A DNA stretch of 64,000 nucleotides from Candidatus Didemnitutus mandela (GCA_002591725.1 NJAL01000008.1:1-64000); one strand, 5' to 3'. Shown: positions 29,600 to 42,241, counted from the stretch's first letter. Notes: generated from the sequence alone by a model not told the origin. Numbers and translations are program-made.

Positions 29600-30655
29600 G
29601 ACAAATACTATCATCGCGAAATAGGCCGAACTACAAGAAAAATCGGGTACCTTCCCCCCTTGGGATGTTGCCGCGTTAATCAAACAGACAATGGAAGCGC
29701 TGTTTTCCCACCCGGGGAAGCCGGCCTTGAAATGCTCTCAGACGACGAGCGCTGGCGCGGTTGCTGTTGCAGAAACCAGCGATCTTTTTGCTCGACGAAC
29801 CGGAGAAATCGCCTTAATGCATTCAGAACATGTACTGGTTCGAGTAAGTACCTTATGTGCTACGAGGGCATGGTGATTGCGATAAGGTAACCTACAACTG
29901 GTATTCCCTCGCCAACATTGCCGGCTGAATTCTTGAGTTCGGCCGATGGTCGTTTTGTCCCGTGGATGAAGTTTATTTCTCGTGGATCGAGCAGAAGCAG
30001 CGACGGCTGGCTGTCGAGCAACACATGAAGGATCGCTGTTAGAAGGCGGTGACATGCTGGTTTGGCAAGCCCATTGTCGAAGCACAGGGCGTTACGAAAG
30101 CGTTCGGCGACAAGGTGCTTTTGAGAATTTGAACTCTTCGCTGCCACCTAGCGGCATTGTGGGCATGGTCGGTCCGAATGGTGTGGGCAAAGCAACATTG
30201 TTCAAGCTGACCACTGGGTTCGAACAGCCTGATGGCCGATCTTTTAAGGTTGGTAAGACGGTGGAGCCAGCCTGTATCGAAAAATTCTGCGATTTGTTGC
30301 GCGACAAAAAGACAATCTTGGAAGTGATTAGCGATGCTCAGGAGATCAAGATAGTGACGCATAGTGAACAGCTGCGTTTATTGCGCGCAATGTGGATGTA
30401 TCAGGGTAACCCAACAGAAAAAGGTTTGGCATTCTGTCCGACGGCCAACGCAACCGGGCGTTGCTCGTGCAGGTGTTGGAGAGCTGCGCGAAGTTCATCC
30501 TTCTCGACAAATCAACGATCGACTTCTATTAAGAAGATGCGATTCCTTCGTTCGAGCAAGATTTTGGAAACTTTACTGGCTGCTCGCTGCTGATTTTCCA
30601 CGGTCGTTCGTTTCTTGATTGGATCGCGACGATATACTCGATTTTGAAGGCGACG
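29600..30655 (+). pseudogene. Decayed ABC-F family ATPase (EttA/Uup-like)
   Basis: Fragments run in family order: WDVAALIKQTMEAL, then LARLLLQKPAIFLLDEPEKS (Walker B of the first ATPase domain, 29745-29800). VEAQGVTKAFGDKVL and the segment PPSGIVGMVGPNGVGKATLF follow; the latter is the second Walker A with the usual GKTTLF Thr replaced. FEQPDGRSFKVGKTV and KKTILEVISDAQEI come next, then a degraded signature region with LLDKSTIDF in place of LLDEPT. The closing SFLDWIATI corresponds to FLDRIAT. The first Walker A and much of the inter-domain linker are missing. Intact ABC-F proteins have no membrane domain and act on the ribosome. At least four frame changes are needed to read it. Confidence 0.8.
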
Positions 30656-33600
30656 TTGGCCTAATTTATGCGACTGCTCCAATCTCGCTGTAAATCGCGG
30701 AAAAATTGTGGAAAGAATTTTTGCTTGGTGCGGTCTCTCGCTGTCGCGCTGGGTCGGCTGGAGTGCTCGACGTCCCCAACACCATCGGTGGAAGCAGCAT
30801 CGGGCGTTGACGCAGGCAAAGCGCTTTCTGGAACAGCGCGGTCTGCGAACACCCAGTTCGCTTTCGACGTGGCGTTTAAGAAAGCTATCAGAAACGTGGA
30901 TGCGGTCCAGCTGGTGCGGGTTGCCTCGAACAGATCGGTATACCCCCACAGACGATGCGCCTGTGTCGTGCGGCTCGCGCCTAACTTCATTGCAGATGTC
31001 GCAAAATTGGTGGTCTGCCTCCGTTTCAGCGATTTTTAACGCAGCCAAGGATTACTTTGAGCGGGGCCTTTTCCGGAATTGTTGCTAGAGACTATCACAG
31101 TGCAGGCAGCGTTGGCGTATCCGATGGGTACGGCAATATAACGACCAACGACCGCCGCGGGCCCCCCCTTGCTGGCTGAGCTCGACAAACGGCTGTCATA
31201 CGACGTTACGCGCAAGCATGCGTAGGCGATGTTGTTTTTGCATCACCCGTAGGAGGGATAAAAAGTGCGCACAGACTCGAGCCGAGCTTTAAAAGTCGCT
31301 AAAACGAATCCGAGCCCTGAGCCCTGTGCCCGGCCATCGGGCGGAAATTGATTGTCGATGCAATAGAGCGTAAAAACTATACTGAATCCTGACAGCACCT
31401 TCAAGGATTGTTCAGCACCCAAAACGTGCGGTTCAGTGACCGGATGTAGCTCGCTAGCTTCGATTTGCTTGTCGAGCACAGGCCATTCGAAGGAGTAGTT
31501 CTACCCCTTAGTAGTCTGGTGGCGGCGAATGAGGCTGACGCGGTCGCCTATGAGTAATGGCTGTTCATACAGAACCAGGATAAGAGGATAAGGAGGCAGA
31601 CGGATGGATTGGGCATCTGCCGGAAAGTTGTAGAATTTACCGAGCTTGCGTTCGGTATTGCACCAATGCAGTTGCCCAACTAAAAGATTGAGATTGGCTA
31701 TTTCTCTTGCTGGGGCCGTTATTTGGGGACCGATGCTGTGTGCGGTCTCGGAGGTCGTTATTGCGACGCAGACGCTACACCGCTTCCCACCTCATTTTTT
31801 GCTGCGACAGCTCGAGCAAGCTGTAGGGGAATTCCCCGGTGCTGCGTGTCCTGAAACGGTTCGCTGCCATCTGAGGCTGGAGCGACAAAATGGAGCGGAT
31901 GCTACTGGCCATTGTTCAAAAACTCCCGGATCAGACATGGGCGCTATCAAGCCCTATTGAAACTCTGTCGCGACAAGCGGCGTACCACCGACCGATATGT
32001 GCAATGTGATCTGGGTGTTGCGTAAATTCAGATCCGTCCGTGTTTGGTTACGGGCATGACTGGGGCTGCTGAGCCTTTCCGGCTGAACCAATCGGTTCAT
32101 TGAAATCTGACCAACGAAATGATGCGCAAGCTTTACGAAGACGAGCGGACGAAATGCGACCTATGAAATCGGATATGCTTACTCCCTGTTCCAGATAGGG
32201 GAAAACACCAAAACACTTACTATGGTCCGATCGTTCCAGCCAGTTGGGTCAGCGACTACCAACTGCGACAGCCTTATTCGGTCTTTGTTTACGGCGTCGC
32301 CTACAAACAGAGCTTGGTGGCTTCGGCCCAACAATTGAGTGCTGGAATGAATTTTCTTCAGGAGGAAACTTGCCAGTTAAGCCAGGGCAATTTTGCGATT
32401 GAATCGCAAGTCGCCAGCAAAGCTCAAACAAAATAGAAGCTCGCTTGCAAAGTTCTGAACAGTGTGGATGAAATCTGGACTTGGGGTCGCGATCGGTAAA
32501 AGGGGCAGCTGTGGCCGCTACCGCTGGCAATTTACTGGCAGCCATGGTGTAGGTTTAGAAAATCTCGCCCTGATCTGGGCCATGTCTGAGCGGTGTCGTT
32601 TTTGATGCGATATTTATGGTGGAAACGTTGTGGTAGGTGGTTTCTGTTTAACCTCGCGGCATGGGTGCTGGGCTTGGCAGCTTGATTCGATTTTGTGGCG
32701 GGCATACCACCGTCCCGTCTACTCTTGATTCCTTTCCCTGCCAGGGCCGTCTTGCTAATCGTTAATCGTATTTGCTGCGGGGCAGGAATTGGCTTGGGCT
32801 CTTGTTTCCCTTGGTGAATGCGCTGCCAATACTGAGTTTCATAGAGGTAGATTTGACTATCCCACTGTGCGACGTTTTAGCAACGATTGTTGCGGACATT
32901 GGAAATTGGTGCGGCCGGCCTCTGGCCTACCCCGAGGCTAGCTGTTGAAACCAGTACCCGGCTTCCGAGTTGGTGGGCGTGGACGAAGCATGCGGTGGCA
33001 TTCGCTCACTCCAAACATGTGTGGTGATTGGGCTTTTAGGGGGCGAATGACATCGGTTTTTCTGGCCGTGCCGGCCCGGTTTGCTGGTGCTCAATGTGTG
33101 GGGGGTGTTGGGGGGATTTTGTTTGAGGCTTGGCGGGCAGAATCTGGGAAGAACGATGTGTTGGCTCTGTATCATGTATCGGCTGGCGGCTATGCGGCGA
33201 TCATCGCGAGCGTGATTGGCACGGGGCTGGCGGGCGATGGCTATCGGTTTCCGGCCTATGTCGACTGGGGTGCGACCCAACTGCAGCTAGTGAGCGCCGG
33301 TTTGGACGCGGATGGCCGCGATTCTCGCTGGGCTGGCTTTCAACGAAGAGGAGGCCCGTAGTTGGTTTAGGGCACAGAACACAAATGTTTTGGCAGACGG
33401 GTGCGCTGGCCCGTGCAAAATAGCTTTGCCAGCGATCTACTGGCTGAACCGGAGCGCGAAATGTTGCACCCGGATGCGCCCTCTCAGGCGGGGTGCTGGA
33501 AGGAAGCTTGGAAGCTTAGTTCCAATGAATAGGGGAGCGTTTACTACGCTGAATGGCTCGCCTGGTCAAGCTGACCGTTCCCCCCTGTATAGTCCGACGG

Positions 33601-35889
33601 TGTGCCTGCTGATTGCTCGGTTCGAGTTCGTGGCTTTCCTTCAACCGTTCCGACTGCCCTGGGCGGAAGCGGAGATAGTCTTCCCCTCCTACAAATTTCT
33701 CCGGGTGAGAGAGGAGATATGCTGGTTGTCCCCCAATATTTGGGACACTGCACATGGAGGATGTGCTGCAACAAGCCTGAGGAAACTTTGGACGGCTAGA
33801 GTAGTTGCGGCAGCGTGGCAGAAGGTGCTTGAGGCGAGGCAAGGCCAACCGGAACAGCTGTTTACAATAGCGATGCCGTGAAATAGAAAAGCATCGAAGA
33901 AACGATGCGTCGATTACTAGATTAGCTAGTTGTTCTGGCGAATCCCCCTGCGGTCCGAAAAATATTTCTCTCGACTGGGTTTTATTTTATAGAGGCTATC
34001 ACCTCTCAGCATAAAAATCTGCAATTTTACTACTGGCTCTCCTTGCCGTGGATTTGCTTCACGTTTTCCGGAAAAGCTTCGACCTAGCTGGTCGCCTACG
34101 AAGCCAAGACTGCTTACATTGGTGTCATGGCGGCTTTTGGAACCCCCAGCAGCCCCAGATATGTGGTGAAGTTTCCACCAGCTTTGTCGGCCATCCAATC
34201 GCTCACCCGTAACCTTTTTGTGGAATCGTCGACGGGCCTCCCATCGGAAGATTACGTTGTCCGTGAACTTTGGTGCCGTTACGGTTCCTACGAGCGGTTC
34301 TTCTGTCTGGCCTTCAGGATTTTTGACCATTGGCGAATCCCATCACAACTATCCATGTACGTTTGAATTCACTTTATTGAGCAGTCCACTGATCCACAGT
34401 ATCTACCACTATCTAACGGACTGGACTAGACAGATCCCTATGTGTTCATGTCAGTCAATACGACTGGAACGGTTACGAACCTCGTGTTTGGGACTCTAGA
34501 ACGACTACATCTCACCCTTAAAATTATACCAGATGTAACTTATAACTATAATAATAATATCTCTTTACAAGTCGGTGTTGCACTGGGTGGCCAGAAGCTC
34601 ATAGCAGTTCTCGGGGCCAACACGGTCGATTCTATTCCCCACTACCAGTTTTGTCGGTTTACGCTCCTGTCAACATCAGCTTGCACTAACTACGGTCTCG
34701 CTGAGCTAAGTCCAGCTAAATTTTGCATGCTAACCTGCGCCCTGTCTGGGTGCGTTTTTTTGAACCAATTTGGCCGAAGCTCCAAAAAACTCTTTTGCGG
34801 GAGACATTGGATTGGGCCCGCGCCTACGTTTTTGCGAAGACATTGCTGGGCCGGTCAATCAGCAGTAACATGCTGAGAATAGCCCTGTTATTTTTTGCTG
34901 CCGGAATCAGAGTTTTTAGTTGTGGGTGGTGAAATGAAAATGAAGACGGGGCTGCTAGCTTTGCTGAATTGGGTTTCTATTGTCTCAGCTATGAGGCTAA
35001 AGTGGGGGCTGGCGAGTTACTTCTGACTGTAGGCAAGCTATGGGGAAAGATGGGTGCAAAACCTTGGAACCTATTTATGCAGTAGTGTCTGGGCGATCTC
35101 CAAACTGTTCAGTTTCCATTACTGGTCCTCGATTACGGCTGGCTTGACTAGGGTCCTTTCCGGCTATTGTTTGACTCATGATCTCGCACGCAAACAGTAT
35201 TTGCAAGGACTTTGCTGCGGACGATTTCATAGCGAAGAGGAAAGGATAGAAATTGAACTTGTATCTCTTCTCGCCGGAGAAGAGCAGTACTGTTGCTCGT
35301 TTGTCTGGTCAACCAGCGTCGAGACAATAAAAGGAAATTAGCCAAATGCTTTCCTGCCCTGACACTGCTGGGTTGTATTGGGGAGGACTATGCCGTTTGC
35401 TCAAGAGATTCTACGCCCGGACATGCCGGGGCGAGCCGCTAGTCGAAGCTAAAAAAATAAATCCGCCATGTTTCGACGGTCTTTCATGGATGGGCTCCCG
35501 AAGCCGCGTTCCCTCGCGAGGGAAGACTCGATTTTTGCTTGTTTTGCTTTTTTGTGTTCGAAAGTTGGGGGTTAGGTCGAGAATAATGTTAGAAAGTTTC
35601 TTAGATTTTATATACAAACGCTTGATGGCAATGATTTTGAGAGTTCGAGTTATCATACCCACTTTGGCTTGCACCGCTTCTTTCTCCCGAGATACACATC
35701 TCGGCCGAATCTTCTGGCCGCTATACAATTTACTTGGACGTGCTGATTGCGGCACACAGCGTTCAGTGCGTGCTTTGAAAACACGCACGGTCCAGAAACA
35801 TTTTTCGAGGTGGCTATTCTATCCATACAGATAGAACAGGGCAAGTCACATGTTGGGACGAATTTCACCAGCGCCGGTTTTCCTGTCAC
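30656..35889. other. 5.2 kb with no intact gene
   Basis: I find only fragments. At 32220-32480 the plus strand reads YGPIVPASWVSDYQL, VASAQQLSAGMNFLQEET and FAIESQVASKAQT. At 32610-32700 and 33180-33270 hydrophobic stretches suggest a membrane protein (for example GYAAIIASVIGTGLAGDGYR). At 33930-34330 a minus-strand frame of 134 codons is polar and featureless. At 34480-34640 the plus strand has a beta-rich stretch with TYNYNNNISLQVGVALG, possibly a barrel or adhesin. Stops are dense in every frame. I see no transposase, phage or tRNA-like structure. Confidence 0.45.
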
Positions 35890-36444
35890 TTAGATCAAGC
35901 CGAGCTTCATTTTCCCCTCTTCGGAAATCATCAACTGGTTCCACGGTGGTTCCCAGGTGATGCGTACGTCGGCGTCGGAGACGCCTGAAACTAACAGTAC
36001 TTTGTTTTTCGCATCTTCGGCGATTACGGGTCCCATACCGCAGCCAGGCGTGGTGAGCGCTATGGTAATATCGACTTTGTGGCTACCATCGTCCCGCTTG
36101 GAAATATCCATCGTGTAAACGAGACCGAGATCGACAATATTGACGGGAATTTCCGGGTCAAACACTTGTCGTAACTGGGCCCAAACCGCTTCCGGATCGG
36201 GTGCCCCGTCGGCTGTCGTAGTTCCGGCAACGTTCACGGCTTGCACCTGCTTACCGATAGCGTCTGCATCAGAGCCATTAATGCGGTAAAGACCGGTGTC
36301 GGTTTGTACCGTGTAACTGCCGCCGAGAACTTGGTGGACGAATACCTTGTCTCCGGCCTTTAGCACGTGCTTGTTACCTGACGGAATTTGATGCGCGACA
36401 ACTTCGCGAGAAAGGGTGCATTCGCGCTGGGGATCTAAAGACAT
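35890..36444 (-). CDS. sufT: SufT-type Fe-S assembly factor (PaaD-like / DUF59 domain)
   Basis: The 184-residue protein has a N-terminal ~75-residue extension typical of SufT (GGSYTVQTDTGLYRINGSDA), then the DUF59 domain. That domain has VFDPEIPVNIVDLGLVY (the DPE.. motif), LTTPGCGMGPVIAEDA (conserved Cys) and ITWEPPWNQLMISEEGK. SufT assists maturation of Fe-S proteins in the cytoplasm, particularly at high demand, and usually ends a suf operon. Here it is on the same strand as sufD but 2.2 kb further on across decayed DNA, so it may now be transcribed separately. The 36445-36500 leader is very AT-rich. The frame is intact. Confidence 0.92.
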   Translation of the reverse strand: MSLDPQRECTLSREVVAHQIPSGNKHVLKAGDKVFVHQVLGGSYTVQTDTGLYRINGSDADAIGKQVQAVNVAGTTTADGAPDPEAVWAQLRQVFDPEIPVNIVDLGLVYTMDISKRDDGSHKVDITIALTTPGCGMGPVIAEDAKNKVLLVSGVSDADVRITWEPPWNQLMISEEGKMKLGLI

Positions 36445-38638
36445 GAATAGAGAATAAATATTTGATTTGTTAACATTTAAAAATAAAAATGTTTATTTAT
36501 TAATTTTGGGTTTTGTTTTAAGGCTCTACTGGAGATACTCCGATAATGCCGATATTAATTTCCCTACGTCAACAGCTCGAAGTTCGAATATCGGAAATTT
36601 TGATGTATGTTGGAGCAATACTTTGGTTTCTTGCATTATTGCATTAGCGTGCTGAAATCTCAGCATGAGCGTTTTGGCGTTCTCCTTTTTCGTGTTGAAC
36701 CCAATTTAGGATGCAATGCGAGTATTCCAATTTCCAGTGTCGACATCAATCCTCCCAGCTTAAAATTTTCTGAAGTGGCCATCAGCATTCCATTTTCTTT
36801 CAACACGAGCTGGCGCTTTTGGCCTAGCTTGGGAACAAAATAGAGGAACTGGCTGATGCTTTCGTATCCAAAGCGATAGTAGAGATAACGGTTCCCTTCC
36901 GGAAACGCGAATCCAGTAGATCTCTAGCAAAAAGGCACGATCTTGAGTTTTGAAGCTGAAAAGGCTGCGAGCTAGAGAAATTAACACGAGCAGGATGCAT
37001 CTTCTTACCGAGCAATACCCCCGAATGCTTTCTTGCCGAGCTTCTCTCCTCAGAACATCTACTCTTTACATGCATGAAAATCGGAGCACACATAAAAAAT
37101 AGTTTTTTTATCCAGTAGGAGCCGAAAGGCATGGCTCGTGCCATGCTCCGTTTATACCTATTTATCTTCCATGTGGGATGGCTTCCCAGTGGCAGAAACG
37201 GTCCAGCGACAAGAGTAAAAGTCTGAAACCCTTTGGGATCAAGCTTGGTTGGGGTATTTAGCACGCGGATCCGGCCAGAGTCTTGAAACCCAAATTGCAC
37301 TGTTTTTTCGGAGTGACAAATTACGTAGAGAATTTGCTGCTGGCAGTGGCCCATGACCCCAAAGAGGTTCCGCCTTGCTGGCGCTTTTCGGCGTGAATTA
37401 TACCTGCCATTTGGGTTTGCGTGGTGTAGAAAATATTAATTTTTCTAAATAATAAATTAAGTTTTCGAGATAATTCGAGGTAGTTTCTCCCCATGCATTC
37501 GCTTATACATAACTGAGGGATCAATGAATGAGGGGCCAAGAAATTGTGCTGACAGAGATCCCTACTTTAACTAATATGCGTTGGGCTTTGGGATTAGAAG
37601 GATTACGATTACATCGATTTCTTGGCTAAGAGACTTAGTACGTTCCATATCTCAGTTTGGCAACGAGCGGATGTACTGATAAAACATAGCCTTTGTTCGG
37701 CGGTTACGAAAAGCAATGACGGTGACAAGTTTATTCCAAAATTTGAGTGCTGGACTTGAAAGGTGCCCCGACATAGCGGAGTTTAAAAGCTCGGCAGGCG
37801 GATAACGAAAGAAAATCGGCAGTGCGATCGACGTAGCTTAAGTAAGCTACTGGATTCCAAGCTTGGGACTGAATGAGATTCAATAAAAATAGGACGAAAA
37901 TCGAGAAACGCAGAGCGCACTAATTCCTTACCAATATTTGGCTGATTGCCAGGGCTACCAGTTTCAGCTCGAAAAAAGCCGCTCCGCTAAATGTTAGCAT
38001 GTAAAACGTTCCAGGCCTTTGCAACATGGAAGCGAACAACAGGCACGAACCGATGACTTTCTGTGCGATCTAAGTGTAGGGAGTGAGCGTTTTTAACCAC
38101 TGCCATGCGATCATGGTGAACGTTTAGAGTAAGTTCGCAAGTTCGCCCAGATAATCCTGGGAAAATCCAATCGCTAAAATTGAGCGGCGCATGATGCCCG
38201 ATCATAGTAAAATCCAAATAACAAGAGAAGTCGGTTCAAAATAAGCATACTTTCCTAAGAAGAAAAAGTACTGAAAAGCCGCTAGCCGCGATTCATTTCA
38301 GGGGCGTAGGAATTCCGAGCCACGACGGACTGGAAAGCGAGCTTTACTTCCAAACCCAGCTTGCGCTTTGGGAAGGCCCCTATTTGTAATTTTAGCAAAC
38401 GATTGTTTCTACCTGCATGGATCTGCGGCAGAAAAGTGTCTTGTCATGCGATCAATGCATAAATAAAGCTGAATGCCGCAAAGCCGCATTCCAGCCAAAT
38501 AAGAATCGCTGCTATCCTATACCTAGTTTCTGCGGCTTTTTGCTCGACTTGCGGTGATGGCAAAAAAGCAGGCTAGGAACGAAAGTAGGCGACAAGGAGT
38601 CGAGTTTCACGTGCAGTTTAGCGGAATGGACGTAACGA
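36445..38638. other. 2.2 kb gap inside the suf locus
   Basis: The minus strand carries hydrophobic, protein-like fragments. Near 38000-37920 there is TFYMLTFSGAAFFELKLVAL; near 38260-38180 YFEPTSLVIWILL; near 36890-36780 RYLYYRFGYESISQF. These look like one or two decayed membrane proteins. I looked for a cysteine desulfurase (SufS) and a SufU or SufE scaffold and saw no pyridoxal-phosphate lysine motif or other SufS signature. Confidence 0.5.
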
Positions 38639-39961
38639 TTAGATGAACTTTGTGCGGACAATTTCTGCGAGTTGATCGTGTAGCTCTTGGTTCTCGACTT
38701 TGACAAGGACTTCCTCGAAAAAACCGAAAACGAGCAGCTCGCGCGCTTGGGTTGGCGAGATCCCGCGGGTTTTTAGGTAAAACTCCTGCTCGGCGTCGAT
38801 GTGCGCACTTATGGCGCCATGCGTGCATCGAACATTATTGGCCTTAATCTCAAGGCCCGGAAGCGAGTTTGCCTCGGTGTTGTCGGAGAGCATCAGGTTG
38901 CGATTGGATTGATAGGCATCGGTCTTCTCGGCATTTGGCTCGACGACGATCAGGCCGGAGAAGACCGTCTTCGATTTGTCTATCAGCACATTTTTATAAA
39001 GCAGATTGGACGAGGTATTCGGTGCTTGATGGATTTGCTGCGTGCGCTGGTCGAATTCCTGCATGTCGTGCGCGATGGTTAGCGCGAGCATTTCTGAGTG
39101 TGCGCCTGGCGCTTGTAGTTGGGAAAACGATTCGTGGCGGGCCTGCTTGGCTCCGACGTGAAGGTTGAGCGAAAACACTTTCGCATCACGGCAGACGACG
39201 GTGGCGTTGAGCTGGAAAGAAAGAGCAGAGCGATTCCAGTCTTGCATGGCCACGTAGGTTACTTGGGCGCCGTGTCTCGCATAGATGGCGTTACTGCCGC
39301 AGATAAACTGTTTTTTAGACTGACCAGACGATCGGAAAAAATCAGCGACTGTGATCTTCGCATTCTCCTCAGCTAAGATAAGCGTGTTCGGGAAAAGGGC
39401 GGTCCCGTTACCCACAGCGTAGTGAAAAATTTTTCCGGGAAATTCCACGATTACGTTTTTCGGCACGTAGACGAACACGCCGTCTTCGAGAAAGGCTTCG
39501 TGCAGTGCTGCGAATTTCTCGGAGCCAAGCTTGGGTGGCTGGACGAACAGATGGGCTTTCAGCAGCTCGCCGTGTTTAGCTAAGGCGTTTTGCAGTGTGT
39601 CGAAAATGACACCTGACTTCGCTGCTGCTTCTGCGAGCGGCTTGCTCATTGAGAAGCGGTTGTTGGCAAGCACGAACGTGCCGGCACTTGCGCTAGCAAT
39701 AGCGGTGTGCGAAAATTTGTCGAAGGCGGCTGTATCGATTGACACATTGAAGCCGTCGAGCGTTAAGCCGGGAATGTTGCTAAAGCGCCACGACTCGTCG
39801 GTACGCTTGGGCATCGGCAGTTTGGTGAAGCGTTCGTAGGCGGCGCGTTTGCAATTCAGCCACCAATCGGGCAGGTGCTTTACACGCTCGAGATGCGTGT
39901 CGAACGCGGTTTGAGTGAACGAGCCGACACTGGGAATTTTTGATTCGCTAAGATTAGTCAT
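38639..39961 (-). CDS. sufD: Fe-S cluster assembly scaffold subunit SufD
   Basis: SufD pairs with SufB to form, with SufC, the SufBC2D scaffold on which Fe-S clusters are built. The product has 440 residues with the variable N-terminal helix region and the right-handed beta-helix core. The conserved C-terminus is ANSLPGLEIKANNVRCTHGA, whose CTHG contains the functional histidine of the SufB-SufD interface. ISPTQARELLVFGFFEEVL follows. The ATG at 39961 is 15 bp after the sufB stop, consistent with one transcript. There are no frameshifts. It is the last intact gene of the suf operon. Confidence 0.95.
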   Translation of the reverse strand: MTNLSESKIPSVGSFTQTAFDTHLERVKHLPDWWLNCKRAAYERFTKLPMPKRTDESWRFSNIPGLTLDGFNVSIDTAAFDKFSHTAIASASAGTFVLANNRFSMSKPLAEAAAKSGVIFDTLQNALAKHGELLKAHLFVQPPKLGSEKFAALHEAFLEDGVFVYVPKNVIVEFPGKIFHYAVGNGTALFPNTLILAEENAKITVADFFRSSGQSKKQFICGSNAIYARHGAQVTYVAMQDWNRSALSFQLNATVVCRDAKVFSLNLHVGAKQARHESFSQLQAPGAHSEMLALTIAHDMQEFDQRTQQIHQAPNTSSNLLYKNVLIDKSKTVFSGLIVVEPNAEKTDAYQSNRNLMLSDNTEANSLPGLEIKANNVRCTHGAISAHIDAEQEFYLKTRGISPTQARELLVFGFFEEVLVKVENQELHDQLAEIVRTKFI

Positions 39962-39976
39962 AGTGGTTTTCGTGGA

Positions 39977-41425
39977 TCAACCGACGCTGCCTTCCATTTC
40001 GAGGTCGATGAGGCGTTTGAGTTCAACGGAGTATTCCATCGGGAACTGGCGAGCGAGGTCGTTGATGAAACCGTTTACGGCAAGACTCATCGCCTGCGCT
40101 TCGGTTAGACCGCGCTGCTTCATGTAGAAAATCATATCCTCGGAAACCTTGGATACGCTCGCTTCGTGTTGCGTGGCGTTTTGATCGCCGCGCACGGTGA
40201 TCGCGGGATAGGTGTCGGTGCGGCTGTTCGTGTTGATCAGCAGCGCGTCGCACTCGGTGTTGTTTTTGCAGCTTTTGAGACGATGAGGTATGTGCACCTG
40301 ACCGCGGTACGTTGCGCGGCCCTGGCCGACCGAGATGGACTTCGAAATGACGTTCGACGTCGTGTTGTCGGCGGCGTGAATCATTTTCGCACCAGTGTCT
40401 TGATGCTGGCCGTCGTTGGCGAGAGCGATGGAAATTACTTCGCCGCGGGCGTGTTCGCCTTTTAGGACGACGCCGGGATACTTCATCGTAAGGCGCGAAC
40501 CGATGTTACAGTCGATCCACTTGACCTCGGCGCATTCGTGGGCAACACCTCGCTTGGTAACAAGATTGTAGACGTTTGGCGCCCAGTTTTGGACAGTGAT
40601 GTATTGGATCTTTGCGTTCTTAAGCGCGACGAGTTCGACGACGGCGCTGTGCAGCGTCGTCGTGCTGAATTTCGGTGCGGTGCAGCCTTCCATGTATACG
40701 ACTTCTGAGCCTTCGTCGGCGATGATGAGCGTGCGCTCGAATTGACCGAAATTTTCCGCGTTGATGCGGAAGTAAGCTTGGAGCGGATGGGAGACCTTCA
40801 CGCTCGGCGGAACATAGATAAACGAACCGCCGGAGAATACGGCGCTGTTGAGCGCGGCGAACTTGTTGTCCCCGGTCGGAATAACTTTGCCGAAAAATTT
40901 CCGGAAAAGCCCAGGGTGCTCGCGCAGGCCTTCCGTCGAGTTGACAAAGATGACTCCTTGTTTTGCGACCGTATCTTTGATATTGGAGTAGGCGGATTCG
41001 GAGTCGAATTGCGCTTCGACGCCGGCGAGTAGTTTTCGCTCCTGCTCGGGAATCCCGAGGCGCTCGAACGTATTCTTGATGTCGTTTGGTACTTCGTCCC
41101 ACGTGCGCTTCGGCTTCTGGCTTTGCGCTAGATAGTAGCGAATTTTGTCAAAGTTTATATTTTCGAGATCCTTTGTCGCCCAATGTGTGGGCAGCGGCAT
41201 TGATTGGAATTTTTTCAGCGCGTTGAGGCGGAATTCGAGAAGCCAGTGAGCCTCCTTTTTGACCGAGCTGATGTAGCGCACGGTGTTTTCTGTCAGGCCG
41301 GTTCCGGCGTCGAATTCGTAGCTAACATCGTATTTAAAGTCGCCTGCGGATTGGTCGATGCCGGCGACCGGATTCTTGATAGCGGAGCTCGTCTGGAAGT
41401 TTTTGGTGAGTTTTGGATCAGACAT
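39977..41425 (-). CDS. sufB: Fe-S cluster assembly scaffold subunit SufB
   Basis: The 482-residue product shows strong SufB hallmarks. These are [20 protein letters not shown] near the N-terminus, [20 protein letters not shown], and [20 protein letters not shown]. The C-terminal [20 protein letters not shown] contains the catalytic-type Cys, and [20 protein letters not shown] the Glu that works with it. It accepts sulfur and iron to assemble the nascent cluster in the cytoplasm. It is 12 bp downstream of sufC. No Shine-Dalgarno is visible before the ATG; the leader tcttttccaccc is pyrimidine-rich. The gene is intact. Confidence 0.97.
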   Translation of the reverse strand: MSDPKLTKNFQTSSAIKNPVAGIDQSAGDFKYDVSYEFDAGTGLTENTVRYISSVKKEAHWLLEFRLNALKKFQSMPLPTHWATKDLENINFDKIRYYLAQSQKPKRTWDEVPNDIKNTFERLGIPEQERKLLAGVEAQFDSESAYSNIKDTVAKQGVIFVNSTEGLREHPGLFRKFFGKVIPTGDNKFAALNSAVFSGGSFIYVPPSVKVSHPLQAYFRINAENFGQFERTLIIADEGSEVVYMEGCTAPKFSTTTLHSAVVELVALKNAKIQYITVQNWAPNVYNLVTKRGVAHECAEVKWIDCNIGSRLTMKYPGVVLKGEHARGEVISIALANDGQHQDTGAKMIHAADNTTSNVISKSISVGQGRATYRGQVHIPHRLKSCKNNTECDALLINTNSRTDTYPAITVRGDQNATQHEASVSKVSEDMIFYMKQRGLTEAQAMSLAVNGFINDLARQFPMEYSVELKRLIDLEMEGSVG

Positions 41426-41437
41426 GGGTGGAAAAGA

Positions 41438-42205
41438 TTAGACGATAGCGAGTTCGTTTTTCATCCAGCCGTAGCCTTTTGCTTCGAGTTCGAGCGCTAG
41501 AGATTTGTCGCCGCTCTTCACGATCCGGCCGTCATACATCACGTGTACGAAATCTGGCACGATGTAGTTCAATAGACGTTGATAGTGTGTTATGAGTAGA
41601 ATACCTGGAGCGGGGGCGTTAGCACGAGCACGGAGAGCGTTGACACCTCCGGCGACGATACGGAGCGCGTCGATATCGAGGCCGGAGTCGGTTTCGTCCA
41701 TGAACGCGTACTTTGGTTCGAGCATGGCCATCTGGAGAATTTCACAGCGTTTTTTTTCGCCACCGGAGAAACCTTCGTTGACCGAGCGCGAGGTGAACTT
41801 GTGGTCGATCTTGAGCAGATCCATTTTTGAGTAGAGGCGCTTGTAGTAGCCGGTAGCGTCGAGCTCCTCGCCTTCGGCCATTCGGGCCTGCACGGCGGCG
41901 CGAAGGAAGTTGGCAATGGAGACGCCGGGAATTTCGCTGGGATATTGAAACGCGAGGAAAAGGCCTGCGCGGGCGCGCTCATCGACTTCCATCTTGAGCA
42001 CAGATTTTCCGTCGAAAAACACTTCGCCGCCGATTATCTGGTAGCTGTGGTGGCCTACGATGGCTTTTGCTAGCGTGCTCTTGCCGGTGCCGTTTGGGCC
42101 CATGATGGCGTGAACCTCTCCGGGCCTTATCGTTAGGGTCAGACCTTTGACGATCGGCTTGTCGCCAAGGTTGATTTTAAGGTCTTGGATCTCGAGTTGG
42201 CTCAT
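41438..42205 (-). CDS. sufC: Fe-S assembly ATPase SufC
   Basis: This ABC-type ATPase has no membrane domain and binds SufB and SufD to power cluster assembly. Its 255 residues carry Walker [15 protein letters not shown], the Q-loop FQYPSEIPG typical of SufC, and signature [13 protein letters not shown]. Walker B is [17 protein letters not shown], with the SufC-specific DETDSGLD, and the H-loop is [10 protein letters not shown]. The start ATG 42205 is 36 bp after the fur-family stop. The gene order regulator-C-B-D with gaps of 36, 12 and 15 bp indicates one operon. It is intact. Confidence 0.97.
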   Translation of the reverse strand: MSQLEIQDLKINLGDKPIVKGLTLTIRPGEVHAIMGPNGTGKSTLAKAIVGHHSYQIIGGEVFFDGKSVLKMEVDERARAGLFLAFQYPSEIPGVSIANFLRAAVQARMAEGEELDATGYYKRLYSKMDLLKIDHKFTSRSVNEGFSGGEKKRCEILQMAMLEPKYAFMDETDSGLDIDALRIVAGGVNALRARANAPAPGILLITHYQRLLNYIVPDFVHVMYDGRIVKSGDKSLALELEAKGYGWMKNELAIV

Positions 42206-42241
42206 ATTGAAGCAGGGATGGTCTTGAAAAGGAGTGGCAGA

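Noticed and set aside
30210..30235. T-loop-like gggttcgaac
   Set aside because: It lies inside the ABC-F pseudogene and encodes the residues expected there; no cloverleaf forms around it.
33312..33881. 189-codon plus-strand open frame
   Set aside because: Residues are mixed with many Cys, Trp and Arg and no domain pattern. Only its first few dozen bases continue a protein-like fragment.
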